Source: Schistocerca nitens (lineage: Eukaryota > Arthropoda > Insecta > Orthoptera > Acrididae). Taken from it: 64,000 nucleotides of DNA. Shown in pieces: positions 1-11,294 of this stretch (positions are counted from its first letter, which is position 1; each line of letters starts with the position of its first letter). Position numbers and translations under genes: made by a program. The stretch spans positions 481,161,376 through 481,225,375 of the forward strand of contig NC_064619.1 of NCBI RefSeq assembly GCF_023898315.1, read 5' to 3'. A model generated the notes under the pieces. The model did not search any database and was not told the origin of the DNA. It saw only the letters and a list, made by a program, of their open reading frames with translations.

Positions 1-389
1 TTCATGTGTGCTATGGTATTAATAAAAGCAGATTATCTGAAAAATTAATACCGTTCCAGTTAACATTATTACCATCATTTTTCCAAAATTAAAATCACTA
101 CTACTTCTGTTGAAAACTTCGTGCAATTGTCTGGAATTTAAAAAAAGAAATTTGTTCAAGTAGTTAATGAATTAAAAATTTTACGAAATTACTTCTTTGC
201 TTCTCTGGATGTTCTGGAAAACTATTGCAGATACATGTCTGGGACATGTTTCATTACATTCACCGTATCAATAACGACAAAATAAACGGAAATCTTGCAT
301 TGCGCTTTGTTTGTCTTTCTGTTTCACTGTGATGTGGGCCAGGAATTCTTCGTTCGGTCTGCCGCCAGTTGTGTTAGTTCATTTAGCGT
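1..389. other. No gene seen
   Basis: AT-rich sequence with stops in all frames and no recognisable repeat ends. The last part may hold an unrecognisable upstream part of the following LINE. Confidence 0.5.
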
Positions 390-1447
390 TACCCAGGGTG
401 CACCACGTGGAGGCGAATTAACTTTACACAAGTCTATCTATACGGGAAATTACTAAATCACAACAAACACCCAAAGTACCTTGGGGTTACCCTAGATAGG
501 ACACTAACATTCAAAGAACACCTGACGAAAACTGCAGCGAAACTTAAAACACGCAACAACATATTGCAGAAGCTCTGTGGCACCACTTGGGGCTCCACAG
601 CATCTACTTTAAGAACATCCGCACTTGGCTTGGTGTATGCAGTGGCAGAATACTGTGCCCCAGTGTGGCTCAACAGCAAACACACACACATGGTAGATAG
701 CCAACTTAATGCAACAATGCGTATTATATCAGGCACAATCAGGCCAACTCCTACAGTGTGGCTGCCCGTTCTCTCTAACATAGCCCCTCCTAACCTGCGC
801 CGTGAACACGCTCTGGTTAGAGAATTTCAAAAAACCATGACCAACCCTCAATTAAAAATCCATGAAGATACTCACGACATCCAAGGAAACCGACTCCGGT
901 CTAGGCATCCTCCACTTAAGACCGCACAGGCTCTGCACCAAACCAACTTTAAAATAAATGAGTGATGGAAAGGGGAATGTGAGAGCAGAACAGCAGTAAA
1001 CTGCCACAGTATGCCATGCATCTTTAGTAAACCAAAAGGATTTGATTGCCCTCGCAAAGTTTGGTCAACTCTTAATCGCATCAGAACCAACTGTGGGAGA
1101 TGCGCCGACTCCTTACACAGATGGGGTAAACTTCCTTCGGCCGCTTGCGACTGTGGCGCTGAGATACAGACGGTCAAACACATCGTTCAGGAATGCCCAC
1201 TAAGGGCATACGAGGGTGACCCACGGGATTTCCTAATAGCGACCCAAGAGGCAATCGACTATTTACTATCTAAGCTGGACGTCTGCTTGTGATTGCTCTT
1301 CTGTGAGTGTAAATTTACAATTGGCGGTGTTCTTATATACAAACTGTTATTTATTGCTCAGTTTATACATATGTGATTTTTCTTGAATCGTGTTGTTTCT
1401 GTAATTTTTACTGTGATGTTATGAGCCATACGCTAAATAAATAAATG
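390..1447 (+). pseudogene. Jockey-type LINE, 5'-truncated, end of reverse transcriptase
   Basis: The frame that includes 453 reads as the post-catalytic part of a jockey-type reverse transcriptase: PKYLGVTLDRTLTFKEHL near 480, then an Ala-Glu-Tyr-Cys-Ala-Pro-Val-Trp block near 650. An in-frame TGA at 963-965 interrupts it, after which the same frame resumes to 1292 with a Cys/His knuckle (CDCGAEIQTVKHIVQECPL). The tail ends in an A-rich taaataaataaat stretch near 1435-1447. Everything upstream, including endonuclease and catalytic YADD region, is missing, which is the usual outcome of incomplete target-primed reverse transcription. The left boundary is approximate. It resembles the longer relic at 34300-35825. 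Dead copy. Confidence 0.8.
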
Positions 1448-1671
1448 AAAATCGTGCTTTACTTTAACCTCGTACAGTTTGCGATGGCTACATATTAGCG
1501 AAGTTGCTAAATTTCAGGAAAAATCTTTTTTTTAGCCGTAACTCCGTAACTAGACATCTGCGGACCTATGTTTAAATGAACATTTTTCTTCAGTTTTACT
1601 TGTAGAATAATATATTAAAATATTTGCATATCTTCGTGAATCACCCTGCATATCAATGGAGATCAGCAATA

Positions 1672-1672
<1 letters not shown>

Positions 1673-1720
<48 letters not shown>
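1673..1720. repeat. (CA)n microsatellite
   Basis: About 24 uninterrupted CA units. The Val-Cys-rich small ORFs on the opposite strand are artefacts of this tract. Confidence 0.98.
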
Positions 1721-1722
<2 letters not shown>

Positions 1723-2744
1723 GAACAAGACGCACATGAATTTCTTCGGAATAAGCCGAAAAAAGCGAAAGAGAAAGTTAATTTCGAGTAAACTCTATTG
1801 CTTAAGCGAGAACAGTGATACACGAGAAAACTCCACATTGCAACGACTTAATCGAAAAGTAACCCACACAAATTCTTCCAGAATAAACAGTGAGAAAATA
1901 AACACTAAAATTTGGAATCACACTATAAACGAAAATAAGCAGGTGAAAAACCGAAAACATGTAAGTGACTACTAAATACCAAAGACTCGATCCCATTCAC
2001 CTAAACAATTACTATGTACCACAGCACCAAAACAATAATACACCGAAAGGGTGAGCCAGCGGTAACAATAAAATTAACCCTATAAAAGAGTCGACTCTAT
2101 ATACGCAGACCCTCAGCGACGTCATATTCGAAGAAAAAACCGGCCAATTATTAATAAGTTAAAAATTACGAATAACATTACCACTCCTTCATCTCAAGAC
2201 CATTTCAGCAATGAACTTAGGTTCCCTGCCAACCTCTCCACACACAAATCTCCGACATTGCAAATACAGCTAAATAATTGAAACGATCAGCATGGTAATA
2301 ATTATATCTAATCACTTCAGTTGCAAAAGATTGTCTTCCGCTCTTAAGGTAATGCCTACCCACGCACTCGGAAACCATGCGGAATACAGAAAGAAACAAA
2401 TAAATATTTGTCAACAAAAAAAAATGTAATCGCAACTAATTTCTCCATTGACAATTTAACATGTCGCAATTAATTTCTCCATCGACAGTTTAACCTATGG
2501 TCTCAAGTTGCCCCTCCCCCCTCCTCCCTGCCCCCCCTCCACTCCAACAAACAACACAGTCGTATATCATGACATATTTGGAATAAAAAGCATATTTTAC
2601 AAACTTTGTAGATTACACTAGTAACTAATACAAACGCAGATAACATTTAATAACAGGCCGCTTACACCTTTCGCAACGTAAAGTCATGACGTCACACACG
2701 ACGTCTAGGATAAAACTAGACGAATAGAATCGGACAGATCACTT
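1721..2744. other. No gene seen; short C-rich run
   Basis: AT-rich with only short open frames. A pyrimidine/C-rich run lies near 2512-2541. No transposon ends or coding similarity recognised. Confidence 0.5.
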
Positions 2745-3450
2745 GATATTGTTGTCATTGTTAAACTAAGCAATTAATTTGGGAATACACAACGAAATCT
2801 CATGCACTTTAAGAAAAATTAGGTATAGATGTCTACCTCTACAAGTAGCCACATGACTTCTGAAACTCCATGAAAATTAGAAACAAAGGCTATTTCACGT
2901 TATATACCATTAATAACTGCATGTTCTGAAGTAATACTACATTCCTCCACACGCTTCAACCTTCCGGTACTTCTCCACTACACACTCAGTCATTTATAAG
3001 CTTTTACGATATTATGACTCCAGATGATTGCGTATGGTCAATAAATGTGCAACAGTTAAGTCAATAGCTTATACCTCCTGCGGGTACGATGCACTTCGCG
3101 TCTGAAGCTGGGCGTTCGCTTCGCTGAAAGCTTCTAAAGCTCGTCAAGAACTTTAAAATGTTTCGGTAGATGTGCTCGAAACACAAAATACAGCACTGCA
3201 GTACTTAATTCACAACTAAAGCCTCTTACACTCAATAACTCGCAGAACGTATTCGTATGAACACTTCGAGTACTCCAGAGAATACGGAAGTAATAGCCAG
3301 GCAACGGTACTCGACGGTTTAGATGACATGGCATTGTTGTTAGCATACCGTGTGATCAACATTAAGCAGCAACCCCGGTAACTGCAGAGCGCATCATTGT
3401 TTCTGGACGTCGATATCAATAGTCAAACAAGCACTGGAGTTATATTTTAA
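2745..3450. repeat. Duplication block A, copy 1
   Basis: Matches 5275-6180 in the same orientation over its whole length once the SINE in the second copy is removed. Shared stretches include aattaattt near 2770, tctacctctacaagta near 2836 against tctgcctctacaagta in copy 2, tggcgttcgcttcgctgaaa-type sequence near 3110, and cgtcgatatcaat near 3408. Identity by eye is roughly 75-80%. Function unknown; it could be a tandem duplication or two copies of an unrecognised repeat. Confidence 0.8.
3073..3346 (-). other. Small conserved ORF followed by splice-donor-like site (block A copy 1)
   Basis: A 70-codon minus-strand frame (3346-3134, MLTTMPCH... to KVLDEL stop) has a same-length counterpart at 6072-5860. 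About 51 of 70 residues agree, but many base changes are replacements, so this is weak evidence of selection on protein. Downstream the minus strand reads GCAGGAG followed by GTATAAG at 3074-3073, a good 5' splice donor shape that copy 2 keeps (GTATGAG). It may be a duplicated exon, or chance in a recent duplication. No family recognised. Confidence 0.3.
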
Positions 3451-4068
3451 GCAATTTGAATCTATGTAAGACGAAATATATTTTTTGGGATTGAAAGATA
3501 GCCAGTTCTATCTAAATAATGAAAATGCCCAAACAGCCGACAAAATCCCAATGGATTTAATAGTTAACAATGCGAAGCGCGTGAGAAAAGTAATGAGACT
3601 GACAACACACCGAGCGATCTGGCATCGCCTTGTTGTTACACTTGTGTAGAGCTTCTTGTCATCTCTTCTGTGTGCTGAGTACGGGTTTCAGATCAGTACA
3701 GCAGTCACGTGATTTTTCAAAGCGCCATCAGCGAAGTTATGATTGTTTTTTTGTTTGAGTGTTACGAAAGTGATGTAGCGTGTTACAAATGTGGAAGAGC
3801 GAAATTCAGATCAATGTTACGCCATCGAGTGTGACGTTTGAAAAGTTGAAACAATCATAAGGGGAACAGTCCTTATTAATAGTCCAAGTTTCTTGGTCGC
3901 ACAAATCATTTCTGGAAGGCCGAGAACACTTTGAGATAAACCACCTTCAGGGAGACCATCATCTACTAAAACCGACGAATAGGTCGATCATGTGATCTCT
4001 TGTGAAATCAGACTGATGTGTAACAACAAAGACGTTGGATTGACATGTTAAATACTTTCACCATACAT

Positions 4069-4260
4069 GCGGTCATTGTGGCCGAACGGTTCTAGACGCT
4101 TCAGTCTGGAACCGCGCGACCGCTACGTTCGCAGTTTCGAATCCTGTCTCGGGCATGGATGTTTGTGATGTCCTTATGTTCCTTAGGTTTAAGTAGTTCG
4201 AAGTTTTATGGGACTGATGAACTCCGTTGTTAAGTTCTACAGTGCTCAGAGCCAATAAAA
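4069..4260 (+). mobile_element. tRNA-derived SINE, family 1
   Basis: tRNA-like head with gtggccgaacggttctaga (A-box region) and tttcgaatcct (B box), then the family tail ending gtgctcagagcca. Flanked by a perfect 13 bp duplication tttcaccatacat at 4056-4068 and 4261-4273. It lies inside the mariner relic, so it is younger than that element. Confidence 0.95.
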
Positions 4261-4555
4261 TTTCACCATACATCAAATTTATACCATACTCTTGCGCGTA
4301 TGAAAGATTTGTGCCAAATGGTGTCGAGGGACCTCACAACTGAGCAGGAAGAGAGTCGCAAAAACGAGTGCGTTGATCCTCTTGAGAGGACTGCTAGTGA
4401 CCACGAATGGTTCAGTCGTGTAATCACAGGTCATGATTTCTAACTACGGTCCTGAGACAAAGCGGCAAAGTAAGGTGTTCTACATTGAGACACAGCCCCA
4501 CCGATAAAAGCTCGAATGAGCAAATCAAAGATCAAAGCAAAACTGACTTGCGTTT

Positions 4556-4819
4556 ATGACATATTTGCATAAAGAATTTGTTCATCTGTGTTACAACGAT
4601 ATCCTTGAAAAGCTCAGGAAAGAGGTGAATCGAGTGAGACCAGACATTGCAGATTGCATGCTGCATCACGATAGCGCCCCATGCCACACTGCCACTTCCA
4701 GCACGGATTTTTTGACCTCAAAAGGCATTCCTGTTGTCCCACAGCCCCCCCCCCCTCCCACACACACCCGTATTCACGTAATACTGGTCGTTGTGACTTA
4801 TTTCTTTTTCCATAATTGA
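4556..4819 (+). pseudogene. Mariner transposase catalytic fragment
   Basis: An 87-codon frame beginning MTYLHKEFVHLCYNDILEKL. It carries LHHDSAPCHTA, which corresponds to the second catalytic aspartate block of mariner transposases (HHDNAPAH-like), followed by FLTSKGIPVVPQPPPPP, where the usual P-P-Y-S-P-D-L motif has decayed into a proline run. The third catalytic residue is not readable in this frame. Family assignment is from the motif; activity is excluded by the decay on both sides. Confidence 0.8.
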
Positions 4820-5307
4820 AAAATGTCTTAAAATTACCTCGTTTTGGGACTCCGGAGAACATTTAAGAGCATTTGACCGACATGGTAAAGGCCCCACCAG
4901 TTGAAGGCTTTCATCGCTTCCACCGATACCAGGGAACAACGACTTCGCCGGCCTATTGCTGCCGAATGGCACTAGTTTGCAGGGGACATTATTGTCGTTT
5001 GAAAGAAATAAAACCTTGGTATATTAGAAATCAGTCTCATTGCTTTTCTCACACACCTCGTACGCCAAGATATTAATTCAAATGTCTTGTGCAACGGAAG
5101 AGAAAAACTGTTTTGTTATGGTGCCAGCTTTACTCAATACGATGCAGTCTACTTGGTACGAGTTCCAAAATAAATTTTTCTTCGCACACGCCAAAAAATT
5201 CCAGTAGCACTAACCTCCAACATCGCAGGGAGTACGTGTGAGTAATCCGCGAGGGAGAAAGATTGGTTACACCGTCATCGTTGTGGAACTAAGTAATTAA
5301 TTTGATA

Positions 5308-5501
5308 GCCGGCCGAGGTGGCCGAGCGGTTCTAGGCGCTACAGTCTGGAACCGCGTGACGCTACCCTCGCAGGTTCGAATCCTGCCTCGGGCATGGATG
5401 TGTATGATGTCCTTAGGTTAGTTAGGTTTAAATAGTTATACGTTCTAGCGGTCTGATGACCTCAGAAGTTAAGTCTCGTAGTGCTCAGAGCCATTTGAAC
5501 C
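5308..5501 (+). mobile_element. tRNA-derived SINE, family 1
   Basis: Head ggccgaggtggccgagcggt, B box ggttcgaatcct, tail gtgctcagagccatttgaac. Perfect 13 bp target duplication aattaatttgata at 5295-5307 and 5502-5514. Absent from the paralogous position in block A copy 1. Confidence 0.97.
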
Positions 5502-5798
5502 AATTAATTTGATAATACATGACGCAAGAACATCAACTTCGCCAAAAACTAAGTACAGAAATCTGCCTCTACAAGTAAACATCTAATCTTTGAAACCGCA
5601 TAAAGAAGTATAACAATGAGCTATTCACGTTATCGTTAACAACTACATCTTCTGAAATCATACCACTCTCCACTACACCCATCAATTTGCCAGTTCTTCT
5701 CCACTATATACTCAGCCATTTACAAGCTTATACGATATTCGAACAGAGAACGATTCTTTACGATAAATAAATAGGTGATATTTAAGTTAATTTCTCAT

Positions 5799-6072
5799 AC
5801 CTCTTGCTGGCACAACGCTCCTCGCCTCTGAAGCTTGGCGTTCGCTTCGCTGAAAGCTTCTAAAGCTCCTCAAGAACTTTCAAATGTTTCGCTAGATGTT
5901 CTCGAAACACAAAATTCAACACTTCAATACTTAGCTCACAACTAAAGGTTCTGACACTGAATAACTCAGACAGCGAATTCGTATAGGCACTTCTGGTACT
6001 CCAGAGAATACGGAAGTAATTGCTAGGCAACGGTAAATGACGGTTTGGGTGACATGGCATTGTTGTTAGCAT
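5799..6072 (-). other. Small conserved ORF followed by splice-donor-like site (block A copy 2)
   Basis: Counterpart of the 3346-3073 feature: 70 codons at 6072-5860 with the same start and stop positions, then GCAAGAG followed by GTATGAG on the minus strand (GT at 5800-5799). No known domain. Coding status unproven. Confidence 0.3.
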
Positions 6073-6180
6073 ACACTGTGACCTGTATTAAACAGGAACC
6101 CCAGTAAATGTACAGCATCCATTATTTAGCAACGTCGATATCAATGGTTAAACGACCACGGACATAAAATTTTATAGAAG

Positions 6181-7744
6181 TTAAAGTTATACTTCAGGTT
6201 TTCTGAGAATGATATCGAATCATAACGACGTCGAATGCTCGTGCCTTCGATCCCGCACTTAGTCATATGTTGAAATATTTCTACACTGCAGAGAAATTGA
6301 TTCCCTCAGTGCATGTGACTTCCATCTGACTTCGATGTCCGTTTGTTTGATACCACTAACCTGAGTCACGGTTTATAAATTTCCTATATCTTTCGATTAA
6401 TCTCTTCATCGTAAAAATGGAAGACTTGTCAATGCGACGGATCAAATGAGGGATAAGTGCTTTTATTGGCCTCATCCATACATTTTATTACTTTATAAAT
6501 ACATTTAACGCATAAAAGTATTGTGTAACGCCTTTTATATCCTATAACTGGTGTTCTCCTGAAAAGAACCATTTTAGACGGTAAACTTACATTGCCCAAC
6601 TAAGCTAGGCTGGCTTAGAGAACAAATGCCTAACATGTCGCTCTGAAATGGCCTCTTGCGTCTTGGAACTTTTCCTTGGGTTCCCAGGTGGGCGAATATT
6701 AGCCCGGAAGCTGCGTAGATTCTCCGTAAGGCCACCCCTGTGATGTCGAGCCAGGTGTCTCAACATTCTTACTGTCACATGATCAGTTCTATAGACGCAC
6801 GTCAAGTACTACGAAATAATGCGAAAAAGCGAAACATTCAGTTATGAAGGAATAACGTCATGTAAATGTACACTTTATAAGTCCGATAATGAAGGCCCTT
6901 GTACAGAACAATGAAGCAGATAATTAGTCGCATTCATCCAAAATCCGTACAAAAATTACTTCGTCATGTAACTTCTAAGATAATATGACGTTTTTGTAAC
7001 TATGAAACTAAGAAATTACTAAAAACTGAAATTACCTACTCAGCTGATGCAAATCGTACCTGTAGTTAGATAAGAATAGAAAAGTCTACATCTCAACAGC
7101 AGTGGCATATAGCAAATTATTACAGTTAGTTAAGCTCCAATTATTCTGCTTCCTCTCCATTGTCACCGTACGCCTACCATCCTATCACTAACTTACCCGG
7201 GGACGCTCTAAAGTAAAGTGCCGTGCAGTGAAGAGCTTCACTATGATCATAAAAATACCATGCATATATCACTTTGGAATGGCAACAAATAATTTTTAAC
7301 ATTATAAATATTAGACGGTCTCTTCACGTAACTAATGAATGTGTAAATAATTTTATCGTTTCAAATTTGTTCGGCATTTCAGAGGGTAAGTGTCAGCCTA
7401 TACATCTCAAAGACCCACCGGTCAATGCGGGTTGGGCTAAAGAATTTTTTTTTACACTTATCACTTCTTTCACGTTCGACAATGATTCCTTAATGCGACA
7501 GATTCGAGGTCAGTCCATGGTTTGTATTCTATGTTAAACTGCAGGACCACTTGTAACAGATTCGCTAAATCAGTTATAAGGACGAGGAAGCGACAAGACC
7601 ATGCCTAGTAAATTACTGCGGTGTTCGCACGAACTTTCGTGTTGATGACAGTTTCATTATTACATTTATACATTACATAGATTTCCTTGTACACTTCGGA
7701 AATATTTTTAAATACACGTGAATGATTTGCGAAATATAATTGTC
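6181..7744. other. No gene recognised
   Basis: Mostly AT-rich. A less AT-rich patch at 6605-6805 holds a 66-codon minus-strand frame rich in Arg/His, and a plus frame at 7274-7537 has 87 codons; neither resembles a family I know. No repeat boundaries seen. Confidence 0.4.
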
Positions 7745-8150
7745 ACCCCAGTCTATCACTTCTGGTTGTCGGGCTTCATGGTGGCCATGAGTCACGCTGA
7801 TAGCCGAATACTGTTTGGGGCTTCTCCAGACACATCGTCGCCGTTATTGGGGCTCAGTTCGAAGCCAGAATCATCACTGAAGACAATTCTACTCCAGACA
7901 ATGCTCTCCCAGGCCGAATGTAACCAACACCGCTGCAAACGGTCTTCTTGTTGTACATTGGTCGATGGCAGTCAGCGTAAGAGGCGCCCTGGGCTCAGTC
8001 CTCTTTCGTCTCTCCAGGTCACCCTTCCTAATTGACGCTGTGTTCGTCCATGGTCCGCCCATTCTTGCTAGCATCGTTGAATAGTTACGTTGTTCCTATG
8101 CAAATGTCGCGCGACGGGCCGATTACTCCAACTGGCTTCTCTGAACTAAA
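7745..8150 (-). pseudogene. Tc1-like transposase fragment
   Basis: Read on the minus strand, shifting frames give a run LQRCWLHSAWES followed by RIVFSDDSGFELSPNNGDD, which matches the first catalytic block of Tc1-like transposases (IVFSDESRF...SPD). Upstream, LTAIDQ matches the 'Leu-Thr-x-x-His-Arg' linker of the same family. The other catalytic blocks and the terminal repeats are not visible, so this is an isolated, frameshifted fragment. Confidence 0.65.
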
Positions 8151-8849
8151 CTACACTTCTTCTTTCAAATGCTGACATCTGCTGATATTGTTCAGTAACG
8201 AAATTCTCAAACATTTTATCCCCTGAGATCAGCATTACCATTGTTTGCTTTCCTTGCCAGCTGAGAGGTGAAATTGTGCTCCAGCGTTACACATTCATCC
8301 ATTGGTTGCTAAAGTTTCCAAGTTTTCATTTTCCTTCGAGACCTGTATAAATATCAATTTTCGATCAATTTGAGTCGTTTTGTGTGTCTTAGAGCGTATA
8401 TTAGATGCTAAAATCGAAAGAGAACCCAAGTTGTTATAATAATCAGAAATGTGTGGTAGTCACCATCTACGAATCGCTGTAATAAGTTACTTTTAAAGCA
8501 TTCAATTAGGCTCGTTTTCAGCCGTATCACAATGACCATGTCATCATTGTGTACGTGGAATACACACTACCGTATCACCTGTTGGTGGACGTTAATATGT
8601 CGTATATCCATCCCTCATCTTTATGACGACTTTAGCGCTGATGAGATCACTTTCAATAAGCTCCTTAATTTCTGTGTAGGAAAAGCTACCTGTTCTCCAT
8701 CTAGAGACGAAACCAGATGGAGAAGTGATGTTGGCTGCTAAAGTGTTGATCAAAGTCGACTTTCTAACTCATCCTAACGGTGATCCATTGTGTGGAGGTG
8801 GGACTTAGGCCAATCAATTTCTGCGATGTTATATAAAACTGCTAAAAAG
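8151..8849. other. No gene seen
   Basis: AT-rich with short open frames (longest 69 codons at 8532-8741) and no recognisable repeat. Confidence 0.45.
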
Positions 8850-10051
8850 ACATGGAACAGTAGAAAAACCTTGGATATCACAGGAGATATTGGACTTACT
8901 CGATGAAACGAAAAAATAAAAAAGAAGGAGAAAATGAAGTTCGCAAAAGGAAATACAGACGTCTAACGAATGAGATGGACAGATACAGTGGAATGGTTAA
9001 GCAGGAATGACTAGAGGACAAATGCAAGCCCATAGAAACGTGTGTAACTAGGGGAAAGGTAGATAACGCCTATAGGAAAATTAAAGAGAGTTTTGAAGAT
9101 GAGAATATCAGCTATATGAAACTAGTAGCTCAGATGGGAAAGCAAGGAAGGGAAAGGTGATTGGAAACGTAACTGAATGGAATGGGCAGCAGGCCTCGGT
9201 GGCCGAGCGGTTCTAGGCGCTCAGTCTGGAACCGCGCGACTGCTACAGTAGCAGGTTCGAATCCTGCCTCGGACATGGATGTGTGTGATGTCCTTAGGTT
9301 AGTTAGGTTTAAGTACTTCTAAGTTCTAGGGGACTGATGACCACAGATGTTAAGTCCCATAGTGCTGAGAGCCATTTTTTGAAATGGGCAATATGTCATA
9401 ACGTGGATTTAAGATGAACATCAAGAAAAGCAAAACAAGGTTAATGAAACGCAGGCGAATTAAATCAGCCACGCTTAGGGAATTACCAACTGCGTTAAGA
9501 AAAATAGTATATGACTTTTGCTATTAGGGCTGTGACATAACTGATGATGACCGAAAAAGGAAGGATATAAAATGTATACTCGCAATGGTAATAAAGGGGT
9601 GTGTGGAGAAGACAAATTTGTTAACAGTGCATGTAGATTTAAGTGCTAGAAAGTATGTTCTGATGGTATCTGTCTGGAAAGTAGCCTTGTACGAAAATGA
9701 ACTGTGGACGATAAACAATTCGGAAAAGAACAGAGTAGAGCCTTTAAAATGTGTCGCTTTAGGAGAATGCTGAAAATTAAATTGGTAGATCGCGTAGCTA
9801 ATGGGAAAGTACTGAACCGAAATTGGGTGAAAAGAGATTAGTACCGTCACTTGACTAAAAGGAGGGATCGGTTGACAGGACACATTTCGAGACATGAACT
9901 AAAAATCAAGTAAACATTAGAGAAGGAAAAAAAAGAGATAAATATAGTAAGCAAGTTCTACGTAAGTAAGTTGCAGTGGTTCTTCGGATATGCTTACCCA
10001 CGAGTAGCATGGAAAACTGCATCAGAGTAGTCTTTGGATTGAAGACCGCAA
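8850..10051 (+). pseudogene. RTE-like LINE, internally deleted copy
   Basis: The left part (about 8860-9180) matches the linker between endonuclease and reverse transcriptase (KPWISQEILDLLDET-like, with Lys/Arg-rich helices). The right part (from about 9410) resumes beyond the catalytic site with MNIKKSKTRLM, then ITDDDRKRKDIKC and a decayed C-terminus ending in tgaagaccgcaacag. The polymerase core including FADD is gone, and stops and frameshifts are frequent. A SINE at 9189-9381 sits at the join. Compare 62869-64000, a well preserved relative with the same tail. Confidence 0.8.
9189..9381 (+). mobile_element. tRNA-derived SINE, family 1
   Basis: Typical head with gtggccgagcggttctaggc, B box ggttcgaatcct and family tail ending gagccattttttg. 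Short duplication aatgggca at 9181-9188 and 9382-9389. Inserted in the RTE-like LINE relic. Confidence 0.92.
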
Positions 10052-10074
10052 CAGAAATTTTTTGCATATACATT

Positions 10075-10745
10075 TATCTACGTTCACACACGTACACCAG
10101 AGGCAATCGTATGGTGGAAAATAACGTGCGCGACTTCTAGATATTTCCCTTCCTGTTCCATTCGCAAACTGAACTGCGGGAAAAAGGCTATCTCTATGGC
10201 TCTGTATGAGCCCTAATTTATCTTGCCTTCGCGGTCCTTACGCGAAATTCACATTTGTGGAAGTTGAATCGTTTTGCAGTCAGTTGAAAATACCTGTTCT
10301 CACAACAGTGTTTGGCGAAAAGAACGTCGTCCTTTCTGCAGGAATTCCCATAGCCTTTACAAGGCATCTCCGTAACACATCCTTGTTGATCGAGCCTACC
10401 AATAACAAACCTAGCAGCAAGCCTCAGGACTACTTCGATTATTCCGTTTAATTCCAGCTGGTGAGTTTCCCAAACACTCGATCAGTACTCAACAACTGGT
10501 CACACTTCCGGTCTGTACGCAAAATCCTTTGTAGATGAACTACACTTTTGCAATACTCTCCCAGTAAAGCAAAGCCTTTCCTGCTGCAATCCTTATACGC
10601 TTGTTCGATTCCATACCCCTTTGCAACGTTAGCCCTAGGTATTTAATCGAAGTGATTGTGTCAATCCGGAAAATTTAAAATTCCGTTTAATTCAACTGAA
10701 TTAATTGCTAAGTATTTTAGACCTGTTATCTGGAAACTAAACAGA
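10075..10745 (-). pseudogene. CR1-like LINE, C-terminal and 3' relic
   Basis: The plus strand contains cttacgcgaaattcaca, aaaagaacgtcgtcctt and the 'cccaaacactcgatcagta' stretch, a pattern I recognise as the reverse complement of the end of a common orthopteran CR1-like LINE (the VWDP...IQRRAARF region, then post-polymerase sequence). No frame is open for more than about 80 codons. It has the same kind of content as 48376-49200, though more diverged. Recognition is from memory, so clade is tentative. Confidence 0.6.
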
Positions 10746-11029
10746 GCAGGTCACACATATTCATTAATTATGGTAACACACCGTTTTATAATAGTACTTA
10801 GTAATGAATCATGTTAACTGCAGTTATCGGTGATATTAATAAAGAAATAAAACAGAACATTTGAAAAAGAAGACTTAATAAAATCACAAAATAAAGGGCA
10901 TTATCAGACGTTCCATGTGAATAACTTAAACCTTAAATTACTAGATATATTACTTACAGCCTCGGAAGAACTTGACGTTTCCCCACAATGCTACAGTATT
11001 CTACATCGCTCACAGTTGTATGTGCAGCC

Positions 11030-11032
<3 letters not shown>
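10746..11032. other. No gene seen
   Basis: AT-rich, no recognisable feature before the (AT)n tract. Confidence 0.5.

Positions 11033-11087
<55 letters not shown>
11033..11087. repeat. (AT)n microsatellite
   Basis: About 27 AT units. The Ile-Tyr repeat proteins predicted across it are artefacts. Confidence 0.98.
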
Positions 11088-11089
<2 letters not shown>

Positions 11090-11094
11090 AGTTT

Positions 11095-11294
11095 TTGCAG
11101 AGCGCCACAGTCTGCAGTCTCTCTCTACCTGCAAGACGGGGCATATCAGAACGACATGATCAGCCGAACCTTTCTCTCCGCATTCACAGATTGCACATCC
11201 CGATATAGATGGTTGTGATACGGATCGCGACCTGTTAATAGCTGCACCATACCTCGAGTAGGAGCAGCGTCACGCGGTTTGATCCTGCTCGTGC
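11095..11294 (-). pseudogene. R1-like LINE, C-terminal Cys/His-knuckle segment
   Basis: On the minus strand: AAPTRGMVQLLTGRDPYHNHLYR, then, after a one-base shift, CAICECGEKGSADHVVLICP, a CCHC-type knuckle typical of the end of R1/LOA-type reverse transcriptase proteins. It stops at the LTR boundary at 11294 and its upstream half continues at 18422, on the other side of the LTR retrotransposon. Dead copy; clade assignment tentative. Confidence 0.75.

Larger units (their letters stand above)
3690..5115 (+). mobile_element. Mariner-type DNA transposon relic
   Basis: Broken frames read in order as a mariner transposase: a helix-turn-helix/linker region near 3900-3980 with SGRPSSTKTDE, the catalytic segment near 4600-4760, and the C-terminal block near 4830-5020 (TPENI, then KAPPVEGFHR). 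The reading frame changes several times and is cut by a SINE at 4069-4260. No terminal inverted repeats were identified, so both ends are estimates. Non-functional. Confidence 0.75.
5275..6180. repeat. Duplication block A, copy 2
   Basis: Direct counterpart of 2745-3450, longer only because it has gained a SINE at 5308-5501. The first copy retains the corresponding uninterrupted sequence (aattaatttggga near 2771), effectively an empty site. Confidence 0.8.

Noticed and set aside
1550..1838. Cys/Val-repeat small proteins
   Set aside because: Translation of the (CA)n microsatellite.
5308..5400. tRNA gene candidates in each tRNA-like head with A and B boxes
   Set aside because: Every one is the head of a SINE with the common tail and target duplications; stems are degenerate and no isolated tRNA gene was seen.
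6605..6805. 66-codon Arg/His-rich minus ORF as an exon
   Set aside because: No splice signals, homology or second copy to support it.
9524..9895. 123-codon minus-strand ORF
   Set aside because: Antisense shadow of the RTE-like LINE relic, as are the plus-strand frames at 63049-63835 opposite the reverse transcriptase.
10917..11218. Ile-Tyr repeat proteins
   Set aside because: Translation of the (AT)n microsatellite in three frames.
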